Source: Clostridiales bacterium (GTDB lineage: Bacteria > Bacillota > Clostridia > Lachnospirales > Lachnospiraceae). Taken from it: a stretch of DNA of 64,000 bases. The stretch lies in contig JAHAFI010000011.1 in NCBI GenBank assembly GCA_018374355.1, positions 1 through 64,000 of the forward strand, given 5' to 3'. The first letter of the stretch is position 1; each line of letters begins with the position of its first letter. The notes below the pieces were generated by a model, which was not told the DNA's origin, ran no database searches, and saw only the letters and a program-made list of their open reading frames with translations. A program made the translations under genes and the position numbers. Shown in pieces: positions 43,150 to 51,705 of this stretch.

Positions 43150-43923
43150 ATGCACAATAAAAGGAAGCTGGCAGGTGCAGCGGTGATTGCGGCGGCCCTG
43201 TTGTTTCATGCTCCTTCCGAGGCAAGAGCGGAAGGAAACAAAGTGGATAATACAAAAGAGAAACTTTATGGAATTGCAAAGGTGGAAACTTGTCTGAACA
43301 TCCGGGAGGGAGCCGGAACCGGACAGAAAATATTGGGAACCATGTCTTCGGGAGCCATCTGCAGGATTACAGGCGGTGAGGACGGATGGTTTTTTATCGA
43401 ATACGGAAATCAGAAGGGCTTTGTCAGCAGTGAGTATCTGGTGACAGCGAAGAAGGAAGAACTGGAAGAGAAAGAAGCAGAAGTGAAAGAACAGCTTCGT
43501 GGGCAGACGGAAGACGCAGACGGACAGAAAGAAAAAACCGGATGGAGCAGCGGGGAGGAAACAGGGCAGGGAAAAGAAATTGTGGATTTCGCCGTGCAGT
43601 TTCAGGGAAATCCCTATGAGTGGGGCGGGACGAGCCTTACGGAGGGAGCGGACTGTTCGGGCTTTGTCCAGAGCGTGTTCGCACATTTTGACATTTCCCT
43701 GCCGCGAACGTCACGCCAGCAGTCTCAGACCGGAAACAGAAAAGAGGTTTCCGAAGCCCAGCCGGGAGACCTGATTTTTTATGAGAAAGACGGAAGAATC
43801 TACCATGTGGTGATCTATATGGGAGAGGATCAGGTGATTCACGCAAGCTGTGAGAAAGAGGGAATCCGAATATCCTCGCTGAATCATGATCGCGCTGTAT
43901 GGGCTGCTTCCTATCTGACATAG
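43150..43923 (+). CDS. Secreted NlpC/P60 (C40) cell-wall peptidase with SH3 domain
   Basis: 257 residues: signal peptide (1-27, likely cleaved near SEARA), bacterial SH3 domain (about 40-100: CLNIREGAGTGQKILGTM), a charged Glu/Lys/Gln linker, and the NlpC/P60 domain with catalytic Cys169 (ADCSGF), His219 (YHVVIY) and His231 (VIHASC). It should cleave the gamma-D-Glu-diaminoacid bond of peptidoglycan stem peptides outside the cell. TTCGGAGG lies before the ATG. Monocistronic. Confidence 0.9.
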   Translation: MHNKRKLAGAAVIAAALLFHAPSEARAEGNKVDNTKEKLYGIAKVETCLNIREGAGTGQKILGTMSSGAICRITGGEDGWFFIEYGNQKGFVSSEYLVTAKKEELEEKEAEVKEQLRGQTEDADGQKEKTGWSSGEETGQGKEIVDFAVQFQGNPYEWGGTSLTEGADCSGFVQSVFAHFDISLPRTSRQQSQTGNRKEVSEAQPGDLIFYEKDGRIYHVVIYMGEDQVIHASCEKEGIRISSLNHDRAVWAASYLT

Positions 43924-43996
43924 CGATGCTGTGAATGGAGTGCGAATCCGGAGGATAAAAGGGTGTTAATAAGGTGTTAAAAAGAAAGAAAAAAAG

Positions 43997-44025
43997 GTTT
44001 ACATCCCGGAAACCCTATGTTATAA
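43997..44025 (+). promoter_or_regulatory. Promoter of rpsO
   Basis: TTTACA, 17-bp spacer, TATAAT. Confidence 0.78.
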
Positions 44026-44031
44026 TTAATG

Positions 44032-44115
44032 GGTATGAGCAAGCCCGCATTCAGAGATTGGAGTCTCCGACCGTTTCTTAATGTGAGGCGTTTGAAAAAT
44101 AAGGAGGAAAACAAA
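44032..44115 (+). promoter_or_regulatory. rpsO leader, possible S15-binding autoregulatory RNA
   Basis: The leader has a short hairpin (GAGA-TTGGAG-TCTC, about 44053-44066) followed by unpaired-looking sequence up to the AAGGAGG at 44101. Ribosomal protein S15 represses its own mRNA by binding the leader in several bacteria; whether this leader binds S15 is untested. Confidence 0.35.
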
Positions 44116-44382
44116 ATGATTTCTAAAGAAAAGAAACAGGCTATCATGGCTGAATACGCAAGAACAGAAGGCGACACAGGTTCACCGGAAGTACAGGTTG
44201 CTGTACTGACAGCAAGAATCCAGGAGCTGACAGAGCATCTGAAAGAGCACCACAAAGATCATCATTCCAGAAGAGGTCTTCTGAAAATGGTAGGTCAGAG
44301 ACGTGGTCTGCTGGATTATCTGAAAAAGACAGATATCGAAAGATACCGTGCATTAATTGAAAAATTAGGAATCAGAAAATAA
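44116..44382 (+). CDS. rpsO: 30S ribosomal protein S15
   Basis: 88 residues, whole length S15 (GDTGSPEVQVAVLTARIQ, HLKEHHKDHHSRRGLLKMVGQRR). AAGGAGG lies 8 bases before the ATG at 44116; the upstream open frame from 44029 is leader. It precedes pnp, the conserved bacterial pair. Confidence 0.97.
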   Translation: MISKEKKQAIMAEYARTEGDTGSPEVQVAVLTARIQELTEHLKEHHKDHHSRRGLLKMVGQRRGLLDYLKKTDIERYRALIEKLGIRK

Positions 44383-44437
44383 TAATTCCTATGGTGAGGG
44401 GGTGGAAGGAATTCCGCCCCTTCCTAATATGTAAAAG

Positions 44438-44480
44438 ATACCGGGGCTGAAGGCAGAAAGTGCGGAGAAATCCGGTATCG
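44438..44480 (+). promoter_or_regulatory. Structured leader between rpsO and pnp
   Basis: GATACCGG/CCGGTATC (8 bp perfect) enclosing 27 bases, in a 250-base non-coding stretch. In E. coli the pnp leader is a stem cleaved by RNase III and used for autoregulation; by analogy this may be such a site (inference). Confidence 0.45.
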
Positions 44481-44634
44481 TATGTAAAGGAGAGCCGGGC
44501 AGAAAGGAAGTGCCGGGACCACTGAAAAGTACATTGTGCGGATTTTCCGGCGGACAGAGTGTATTTTTCAGTTGTTTCGGAAACCTGATGCCCGTGAAAA
44601 GAAGCCCGCAGGGCAGAAGAAGGAGAAAAAAACC

Positions 44635-46731
44635 ATGTACAAAAGTTATTCAATGGAACTGGCAGGAAGAACACTGACTGTTGATGTTGACCGTGTGGCA
44701 AAACAGGCCAACGGCGCAGCATTTATGCACTACGGCGATACTGTTGTATTATCTACAGCAACAGCATCCGACAAACCGAGAGAGGGAATTGATTTCTTCC
44801 CGTTAAGTGTAGAATACGAAGAAAAAATGTATGCAGTAGGCAAAATCCCGGGTGGATTCAACAAGAGAGAGGGAAAAGCAAGCGAACACGCGATCCTGAC
44901 CTCCCGTGTTATCGACCGTCCGATGCGCCCGCTGTTCCCGAAGGATTACCGCAACGATGTTACCCTGAACAACATGGTAATGTCCGTAGATGCGAACTGT
45001 AACCCGGAAGTAGTTGCCATGCTGGGTTCTGCCATCGCAACAAGCATTTCCGATATTCCTTTTGACGGACCATGTGCCACCACTCAGATCGGTATGATCG
45101 ATGGTGAGCTGATCGTCAACCCGACTCTGGCACAGAACGCAGTATCTGATCTGAAACTGACCGTAGCATCCACCAGAGAAAAAGTAATCATGATCGAAGC
45201 CGGAGCCAATGAGATTCCGGAAGCAAAGATGATCGAAGCCATCTTCCTTGCTCATGATGTAAACAAAGAAATCATCGAATTTATCGATAAAATCGTAGCT
45301 GACTGCGGAAAAGAAAAACATACTTACGAATCCTGTGCGATTCCGGAAGAGATGTTTGCAGCTATGAAAGAGATCGTAACTCCGGAAGAGATGGAAGTTG
45401 CGGTATTCTCCGATGACAAACAGACAAGAGAAGAAAACATCCGTCAGGTTACAGCAAAACTGGAAGAAGCATTTGCTGAAAAAGAAGAATGGCTGGCTGT
45501 TCTGGGGGAAGCTGTATACCAGTACCAGAAAAAGACGGTTCGTAAGATGATTCTGAAGGATCAGAAACGTCCGGATGGCCGCGCGATCACTCAGATCCGT
45601 CCTCTGGCAGCAGAGACAGACCTGATTCCGCGGGTACACGGTTCTGCAATGTTCACAAGAGGACAGACACAGATCTGCACCATCACAACACTGGCGCCTC
45701 TGTCCGAGGCACAGCGTCTGGATGGACTGGATGAAAATGAAACCTCCAAACGCTACATGCACCACTACAATTTCCCGTCCTACTCCGTTGGTGAGACAAA
45801 ACCGAGCCGTGGACCGGGACGTCGTGAGATCGGTCATGGAGCGCTGGCTGAGAAGGCTCTGGTTCCGGTACTGCCGTCTGAGAATGATTTCCCATACGCA
45901 ATCCGTACCGTATCCGAAACTTTTGAGTCCAATGGTTCTACCTCTCAGGCAAGTATCTGTGCATCTACCATGTCCCTGATGGCTGCAGGTGTACCGATCA
46001 CAAAACCTGTAGCAGGTATCTCCTGTGGTCTGGTAACCGGCGAGACAGACGACGATTACATCGTTCTGACCGATATTCAGGGTCTGGAAGATTTCTTTGG
46101 CGATATGGACTTTAAGGTGGCAGGTACACATGACGGTATCACAGCGATTCAGATGGACATCAAGATCCACGGTCTGACCCGTCCGATCATCGAGGAAGCC
46201 ATTGCCAAGACAAAAGAAGCGAGAGAATATATCCTGACAGAAGTTATGGAAAAATGTATCGCTGAACCGAGAGCAACTGTAAATGAATTTGCTCCTAAGA
46301 TCATTCAGATCATGATTGATCCGGAAAAGATCGGAGACGTGGTTGGTCAGAGAGGAAAGACCATCAACGCAATCATTGATGAGACAGGCGTGAAGATTGA
46401 CATCACAGACGATGGCGCAGTTTCCGTATGCGGTACTGACCAGAAGATGATGGATAAAGCACTGAACTACATCAAGACAATCGTTACCGATTACAAAGAG
46501 GGAATGATCTTCACAGGTAAAGTGGTAAGCATTAAAGAATTTGGTGCTTTCGTTGAATTCGCTCCCGGAAAAGAAGGAATGGTTCACATTTCCAAGATTG
46601 CAAAAGAGCGTATCAACCGTGTAGAAGATGTTCTGACACTGGGCGATGTTGTAAAAGTAGTATGCATGGGCAAAGACAAGATGGGAAGAATGAGTTTCAG
46701 CATCAAGGATGTTCCGGTAGAAGAAAAATAA
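44635..46731 (+). CDS. pnp: Polyribonucleotide nucleotidyltransferase (PNPase)
   Basis: About 698 residues: two RNase PH domains (first with GDTVVLSTATASD, second with TRGQTQICTITTLAP and FPSYSVGETKPSRGPGRREIGHG), then KH (IDPEKIGDVVGQRGKTINAI) and S1 (FTGKVVSIKEFGAFVEFAPGKEGMVHIS). It performs phosphorolytic 3'-5' RNA decay and tailing. Start at the ATG with AAGGAG at 44635; the frame is open to 44536 through the leader. Confidence 0.96.
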   Translation: MYKSYSMELAGRTLTVDVDRVAKQANGAAFMHYGDTVVLSTATASDKPREGIDFFPLSVEYEEKMYAVGKIPGGFNKREGKASEHAILTSRVIDRPMRPLFPKDYRNDVTLNNMVMSVDANCNPEVVAMLGSAIATSISDIPFDGPCATTQIGMIDGELIVNPTLAQNAVSDLKLTVASTREKVIMIEAGANEIPEAKMIEAIFLAHDVNKEIIEFIDKIVADCGKEKHTYESCAIPEEMFAAMKEIVTPEEMEVAVFSDDKQTREENIRQVTAKLEEAFAEKEEWLAVLGEAVYQYQKKTVRKMILKDQKRPDGRAITQIRPLAAETDLIPRVHGSAMFTRGQTQICTITTLAPLSEAQRLDGLDENETSKRYMHHYNFPSYSVGETKPSRGPGRREIGHGALAEKALVPVLPSENDFPYAIRTVSETFESNGSTSQASICASTMSLMAAGVPITKPVAGISCGLVTGETDDDYIVLTDIQGLEDFFGDMDFKVAGTHDGITAIQMDIKIHGLTRPIIEEAIAKTKEAREYILTEVMEKCIAEPRATVNEFAPKIIQIMIDPEKIGDVVGQRGKTINAIIDETGVKIDITDDGAVSVCGTDQKMMDKALNYIKTIVTDYKEGMIFTGKVVSIKEFGAFVEFAPGKEGMVHISKIAKERINRVEDVLTLGDVVKVVCMGKDKMGRMSFSIKDVPVEEK

Positions 46732-46748
46732 TAGAGTATGAAATTTGG

Positions 46749-46791
46749 AAAGCGTTTCCTGAGATACGGAGTATCCGGGGAACGCTTTTTT
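46749..46791 (+). terminator. Terminator of pnp
   Basis: AAAGCGTT...AACGCTTTTTT with TCC/GGG extension. Confidence 0.85.
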
Positions 46792-46814
46792 AATAGTCAC
46801 GGATGAAAAAACAG

Positions 46815-46844
46815 TTGGCAGCAGTTGTCATCACATGTTAAAAT
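46815..46844 (+). promoter_or_regulatory. Promoter of the glycosidase gene, immediately before repeat copy 3
   Basis: TTGGCA, 18-bp spacer, TAAAAT; the -10 box ends 12 bases before the repeat, so the repeat lies in the 5' leader. Confidence 0.55.
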
Positions 46845-46856
46845 GAAACAACAAAA

Positions 46857-46915
46857 GTAATTGTTCAGGAGATCACGGTTAGCGGCTGTGAAGGGTGGGC
46901 TCCTGAATTGTTATC
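46857..46915 (+). repeat. Structured repeat, copy 3 (short form, 59 bp)
   Basis: GTAATTGTTCAGGAG at the left and CTCCTGAATTGTTATC at the right, with TCAC/GTGA inside and the shared 3' stretch TGAAGGGTGGGCTCCTGAAT (copy 1 has TGAAGGGTAGGGTCCTGAAT). It lacks the two large hairpins of copies 1 and 2. Ends 33 bases before the glycosidase ATG. Confidence 0.75.
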
Positions 46916-46948
46916 GGTAAAATATATCAGTCAGAAAGCGAGAAAACG

Positions 46949-49900
46949 ATGAATAGAATACTTATTTTTGCAGATCAGGGATTTCCGGGGTATCGGAAAA
47001 CAAATATCGGGACTCTGGAAGGAGCAGTTGTCTGTAACGCAGAAGATTTGAGCAGAGAACTGGCACAGGATTATGATGTCTTTGTCAATATGCACGGTTC
47101 CCATTTTCCACTGAAGGCAGTGGAGGCGTATTATGGATTTTTAAGAAAAGGCAGAGGATATGTCCAGTGCTTTGGCGCACCTCTGGAATATCTGTATGTC
47201 TATGACAAAGAAAGTAACAGTTATGTATGCCGCAACAAACAGATGAGTTATTACAGAGAGCTGAACATTCACAGCGTGATGGAAGTATGCCAGAAAGCCG
47301 TCACAGAGTTTGCGGTCAATGAGGAAAATGAAGCTGCCAAAGATTTCACAGACGTTCTGCTGACAACAAGTACTTTAAACTTTGTTCTGCATACAACCAA
47401 AGATGCCTACGTGGAAAATGAATGGGGCTCGATCGGCTCCATGGATACTTACATGCGTCCTCTGGTTCAAGGGCTGGACAAAAAAGGACAGGCGATTTCT
47501 TCTCCGGTGGTACTGATGGAAAACCGGGCAGGAGCTTATGCAGGAAGTCGCTGGATTTTCGTGAATGCAGATTTGACGGAGGAAGGATATGAAAAGGCTT
47601 CTGAGCTGATTGCGCCACTGGCAGATTTCTGTGCATGCGGTCACAGAGAACTGATGGTGAAGCCCTCCTTCGCCATGTACGAAAATGGTGAAAAACCGGT
47701 GATTGCTCTTTCAGCACAGAACTTTAAGAGATCATCAGACTGGAAGGTTCAGTTTACCCTGCTGAGAGATCAGAAAGCTGTATGGGAGAACGAAATTTTC
47801 GTAAAAGGCGCAGGCTATCCGTCTCAGGTAAACGTTCTGATTGATATAGAAACCGTGCCGGGAATCTATGAAATCGTGACCCGATGGGTTTCTGAAGATG
47901 GAGAAAAACAGCAGATTCGTCAGGGCTTCTGTGTCCGTGATGAAGCTGTTTTAAAGTCAGCAGTACCGGTAAGCTGCGGCAGGGATTATTTTGTGATTGA
48001 TGGAAAGATGCAGGCGGTTGTGGGTACAACCTATATGTCCGGTGAAGTTTCCAGAACGTATCTGCAGCTTCCCAATGTAAGCAACTGGCTGTCCGATATG
48101 CAGGAAATGAAACGTGTGGGCATCAACTGGCTGAGAACCGGGATCTGGTGCAACCACCGCAGATTTATGCTGGATGACGGACATTTTGATGAACAGATCC
48201 TGCGTTCTATCGATGCCTTTGTTCAGACAGCAGCTACTGTGGGACTGCATGTAACCTTTACCTTCTTTACCTTTGTGCCGGAAGCCTTTGAGGGATCTCA
48301 TCCTTACCTTGACCGCCGCAGTGTGGAAGCACAGAAGAGATTTGTTGCAAAAGTAGTGGAACGCCATAAAGACAGCACGAATATTGACTGGGATTTGATT
48401 AACGAACCATTTACCAGCGATCATCCTTCCCAGAAGAAGAAAGAAAGCGATGTGCTGGAAGATCAGGATTTCCGGGCATATATGGCAGAAAAATACGGAG
48501 AGATCAGTGAGATGCTGTGGGCTCTGGATGGAAATATTTCCAAGGTTCCGGACTTCTCTGCCCTTCCGCTTCCGTTAAGAGAGAATACAAACTTTGAGAT
48601 TACCGATATGGCGGCAGGAAAGAACGGAATCATCTGGGTGGATTATACAAAATACCGCATGACCATGTTCTACCGCTGGATGGAAGAATTGAAAGAGATG
48701 ATTCGTGAGATTGCTCCGGGTCAGCTTGTGACTGTTGGACAGGATGAGGCTCTCCGGGCACAGCGTCCCAGCCCTCTGCTTTACGGAAAAGCTCTGGACT
48801 ATAACACACAGCATAGCTGGTGGCTGCTGGATGATCTTGTCTGGGATACACAGTTTGCAAAGGCAGACGGGAAACCATTGGTTGTTCAGGAGACAGGTAT
48901 CATGTATGTGGAAGCGCCCAATGGAGTTCCGAGAAGAAATGAAGAGGATCTTGCAAAACTGCTGAGAAGAAAATTCGCATATGCCTACGGTACAAAATGC
49001 GCAGGAGCGATCCACTGGCTCTGGAACACCAATTATCATATGAATAATGCCAACGAATCCAACATCGGAGCGATCCGCTGTGATAAGAGCCGCAAACCGG
49101 AATTTATGGTATATGAAAGATTTGCACGTTTCTTTGAGAAGGCGCAGGGAATGATCAGCGATATCAAGGAAAATGAAAAAACAGCTGTGATCTTCCCCTA
49201 CAGCAATGATTTCTCCAACCGCAGTTTTGCGCAGCACGCCACCACGCATCTGACAAAATTGCTGTCCTATCGGCTGAAAGTGCCGTTTGTGGGTGTGAGT
49301 GAATTTGATTTACAGCCGCTGCGGGATCATGATTTCTCTGTGATCTTTGTTCCGGCGGCACATCACTTTGATACGAAACAGTTTGGGGAACTGCTGGAAA
49401 TCGTGGAAGAGAAGGGATGCACCCTTGTATTCACAGGCCCGATCTCTTATGACGAGCATTTTATTAAGACAGACAGAGCAGAAGGGGTTGTGGGTGAAAC
49501 AACATTGAAAGCTTTGGATCGTTTTGAGGAAGTTACTTATGAAGGAGAGGAATATCTGTTTTCCTTCGACAATACTTATATGGCAAAAGCCTTCAGAGAA
49601 GAAGGAACAGAAGGCGGATGCACCGTAAAACAGATCGGAAAAGGAAAACTGATCTGGTTCTCCGTTCCGCTGGAACTGTGCTGTGAGACAGAACAGTTGG
49701 CAGGTCTGTACAGGAAGATTCTGGATCAGTGTCAGGTGAAAGTACCGTTCGAGATTACGTCTGACAAAAAGAATGCGAGACTGCTGTCCGGTCTGTTTGC
49801 TACAAAAACAGAGTGGGAGAATGGAAATCTTTACACACTTGTCAACGAATCCTCCAAAGAGCTCTCTGTAGTGATAAAAGATGGGGTATCTTCCAAAGAA

Positions 49901-49978
49901 TATGCTGTCAGCATACCGGCAGAAGATGTATGTCTGTTCCTGACAGATGCGGAAGGAAATATGACAGCAGAGTTTTAA
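46949..49978 (+). CDS. Large clan GH-A glycoside hydrolase (beta-galactosidase/GH42-like)
   Basis: 1009 residues, no signal peptide, so probably intracellular. Residues 1-240 resemble a class I glutamine amidotransferase-like/accessory domain and 240-330 a beta sandwich; 330-740 form a TIM barrel with the clan GH-A acid/base Glu486 in IDWDLINEPF and the nucleophile Glu648 in VVQETG; 760-900 looks like the beta-galactosidase trimerisation (Rossmann-like) domain, and a small C-terminal sandwich follows. The exact family and substrate are not certain; beta-galactosides, mannosides or xylosides are possible. Monocistronic, preceded by a structured repeat in its leader. Confidence 0.8.
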   Translation: MNRILIFADQGFPGYRKTNIGTLEGAVVCNAEDLSRELAQDYDVFVNMHGSHFPLKAVEAYYGFLRKGRGYVQCFGAPLEYLYVYDKESNSYVCRNKQMSYYRELNIHSVMEVCQKAVTEFAVNEENEAAKDFTDVLLTTSTLNFVLHTTKDAYVENEWGSIGSMDTYMRPLVQGLDKKGQAISSPVVLMENRAGAYAGSRWIFVNADLTEEGYEKASELIAPLADFCACGHRELMVKPSFAMYENGEKPVIALSAQNFKRSSDWKVQFTLLRDQKAVWENEIFVKGAGYPSQVNVLIDIETVPGIYEIVTRWVSEDGEKQQIRQGFCVRDEAVLKSAVPVSCGRDYFVIDGKMQAVVGTTYMSGEVSRTYLQLPNVSNWLSDMQEMKRVGINWLRTGIWCNHRRFMLDDGHFDEQILRSIDAFVQTAATVGLHVTFTFFTFVPEAFEGSHPYLDRRSVEAQKRFVAKVVERHKDSTNIDWDLINEPFTSDHPSQKKKESDVLEDQDFRAYMAEKYGEISEMLWALDGNISKVPDFSALPLPLRENTNFEITDMAAGKNGIIWVDYTKYRMTMFYRWMEELKEMIREIAPGQLVTVGQDEALRAQRPSPLLYGKALDYNTQHSWWLLDDLVWDTQFAKADGKPLVVQETGIMYVEAPNGVPRRNEEDLAKLLRRKFAYAYGTKCAGAIHWLWNTNYHMNNANESNIGAIRCDKSRKPEFMVYERFARFFEKAQGMISDIKENEKTAVIFPYSNDFSNRSFAQHATTHLTKLLSYRLKVPFVGVSEFDLQPLRDHDFSVIFVPAAHHFDTKQFGELLEIVEEKGCTLVFTGPISYDEHFIKTDRAEGVVGETTLKALDRFEEVTYEGEEYLFSFDNTYMAKAFREEGTEGGCTVKQIGKGKLIWFSVPLELCCETEQLAGLYRKILDQCQVKVPFEITSDKKNARLLSGLFATKTEWENGNLYTLVNESSKELSVVIKDGVSSKEYAVSIPAEDVCLFLTDAEGNMTAEF

Positions 49979-50093
49979 AAATATTATTCGGAAAGCAGAT
50001 AAAACCTCGGCAGATCGCAGAGCGGTTCAGAGTTATTATGCAGGCGAGCTGAGACACTGCTTTGGATTTGCAGGGAAATTGTGAAATTTTAAA

Positions 50094-50132
50094 AGAGCAT
50101 CCTTGGGATAAATTTTGTCCTATGGGTGCTCT
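50094..50132 (-). terminator. Terminator of the flavin oxidoreductase gene
   Basis: 9-bp stem AGAGCACCC/GGATGCTCT (minus strand, one G-U pair) with TTTT tail on that strand; it also separates the convergent glycosidase gene. Confidence 0.75.
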
Positions 50133-50149
50133 CTTATGTTATCGAAAAC

Positions 50150-51175
50150 TTAGCAGCTAAAACGCATAGCTTTTCTGGCCCACGCACTGTCTTTTAAGAT
50201 GGCCCTTCCGACTCCGATGAGGTCCGCCTTTTCCTGCTTCAAGAGCATTTCGGCTGCTTGTGCATCAGCAATGCCTCCTGTGAGGACAACAGGAATGGAA
50301 ACGCTGTCTTTGATTGCTTTTGAAAGTTCATCAAAATATCCCGGTTTCTGAGAAAATGGGTTCATGTAACCGCAAAATCCGCCGGATATGTCTATAAAAT
50401 CAATTCCGGCTTTTTGAAATTCCTTTACAGCAAGGATACTGTCCGCTATCGTGCTTCCGCCTTCTATATAGTCACAAGCCCCTAACCGCAGTGCGAGGGG
50501 ATAATCATTTCCCACTGCTTCACGGATGGAGCGAATAATTTCCAAATGCAGTTTTATTCGTCCTTGGATTGTATTTCCGGTGTATTCATCTATTCGTTTA
50601 TTTGTCAGTGGAGAATAAAACTGATTGAGCAAATAGCCATGGGCAGAATGTATCTCCACGCCGTCAAAACCGGCTGTCTTTGCTCTTAGCGCTGCACTTG
50701 TAAAATCAGCGACTGCTTTTTGAATGTCTGCCACACTCATTTCTTTTGGTAAGGGGATCGTTGGGCTTTGCTTTTGTGCTGTTAAGCTGCCATTTGGCAT
50801 TCTGACAGCACTGGCACTAAGCTGCTTTAATCCGCTCACATCAGGCTTTGCTGCCGCACCGGCATGGTTGATCTGTGCCATAATTTTTGTGCCATTTTTA
50901 TGAACAATTGAAACAATTTCCTGCAATCCCTGAATATCGCTGTCGTCTGAAATCGATAACTGTCCTTTGCCGGCTTTTCCCTCCGGACTTACATAGCTGT
51001 GTTCCGCGATAATCAAACCGATATATCCGCCGGCAGATTTTTCGTCGTAATAGTTGAAAGTCTCTGATGTTGCTTTTCCGTTCTCATCCGCTTTGGATAT
51101 TGCCATTGGCGGCATGACAAGACGGTTTTTCAATTCCATATTATTGATTTTTATGCTTGTGTTTAATAACCTCAT
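50150..51175 (-). CDS. Old yellow enzyme-family NADH:flavin oxidoreductase
   Basis: 341 residues of a FMN-binding TIM barrel: LKNRLVMPPMA at the N terminus, AQINHAG, VEIHSAHGYLLNQFYSP (substrate-binding His/Asn region), and GVGRAILKDSAW at the FMN phosphate site. Such enzymes reduce activated alkenes, nitro groups or bile-acid/steroid dienes; there is no Fe-S or C-terminal NADH domain as in BaiCD/2,4-dienoyl-CoA reductase. Divergent from an HxlR regulator, which probably controls it. Confidence 0.9.
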   Translation of the reverse strand: MRLLNTSIKINNMELKNRLVMPPMAISKADENGKATSETFNYYDEKSAGGYIGLIIAEHSYVSPEGKAGKGQLSISDDSDIQGLQEIVSIVHKNGTKIMAQINHAGAAAKPDVSGLKQLSASAVRMPNGSLTAQKQSPTIPLPKEMSVADIQKAVADFTSAALRAKTAGFDGVEIHSAHGYLLNQFYSPLTNKRIDEYTGNTIQGRIKLHLEIIRSIREAVGNDYPLALRLGACDYIEGGSTIADSILAVKEFQKAGIDFIDISGGFCGYMNPFSQKPGYFDELSKAIKDSVSIPVVLTGGIADAQAAEMLLKQEKADLIGVGRAILKDSAWARKAMRFSC

Positions 51176-51219
51176 ATCGGCACCTCATTTACTTTTTCTG
51201 TACATTTGTAAGTATAGCA

Positions 51220-51228
51220 TGATATAAT
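51220..51228 (+). promoter_or_regulatory. Extended -10 promoter of the HxlR gene
   Basis: TG-A-TATAAT (TG at 51220-51221, TATAAT 51223-51228). Start point near 51235, downstream of the ATG at 51231, which rules that ATG out for this transcript. Confidence 0.6.
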
Positions 51229-51284
51229 CAATGAAGACAGAACGCACTTTTAAGATAGATACTATCAAAAAGGAGAGTATTGAG

Positions 51285-51632
51285 TTGGAACACAAAGAAT
51301 TTTATTGTAAAGAAGTTGACGTCCGTCCCTTTGCTTACGCGATTTCATTAGTAGACGGAAAGTGGAAAATGCATATTCTATTTTGGCTATGGAAGAAAGA
51401 AATACTGCGATATGGCGAATTGAAACGTGCATTGGGAAATGTAACACATAAAATGCTTTCCAATCAGCTAAAGGAATTAGAAGCGGATGGAATTATTATC
51501 CGCAAAGAATATCCCCAAGTTCCCCCAAAAGTAGAATACCGTCTATCAGAAGTAGGGAACACTTTAATGCCGATTCTTCAACTATTCTGTAAATGGGGAT
51601 ATGAGCATATCCCGGATGACTGGACATTATAA
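51285..51632 (+). CDS. HxlR-family transcriptional regulator
   Basis: About 115 residues of an HxlR winged helix (DGKWKMHILFWLWKKEILRYGELKRAL, THKMLSNQLKELEADGIIIRKEY, VEYRLSEVG). I choose the TTG at 51285 because AAAGGAG lies 9 bases upstream and the promoter start point excludes the ATG at 51231. HxlR proteins sense electrophiles or oxidants, often through cysteines; visible are one near the N terminus (FYCKEV) and one near the C terminus (LFCKWG). Divergent from the old-yellow-enzyme gene. Confidence 0.87.
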   Translation: MEHKEFYCKEVDVRPFAYAISLVDGKWKMHILFWLWKKEILRYGELKRALGNVTHKMLSNQLKELEADGIIIRKEYPQVPPKVEYRLSEVGNTLMPILQLFCKWGYEHIPDDWTL

Positions 51633-51638
51633 ATCAAA

Positions 51639-51667
51639 AGAGGGCTGCCCGTGGGTGGAAGCCCTCT
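51639..51667. terminator. Bidirectional terminator
   Basis: AGAGGGCT/AGCCCTCT (8 bp), 13-base loop, between convergent genes; short T/A runs on both sides. Confidence 0.65.
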
Positions 51668-51705
51668 AAAAGATAGAAAAATGTTCTTCAGGAAATCAGA
51701 TGAAA

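Noticed and set aside
42100..43686. Open frame of 528 codons on the minus strand
   Set aside because: Antisense to ribF and the NlpC/P60 gene; no motif and no ribosome binding site.
44803..46800. Open frame of 665 codons on the minus strand
   Set aside because: It lies wholly antisense to pnp and is Cys/Phe/His-rich with no domain pattern; the pnp frame encodes a clear full-length enzyme.
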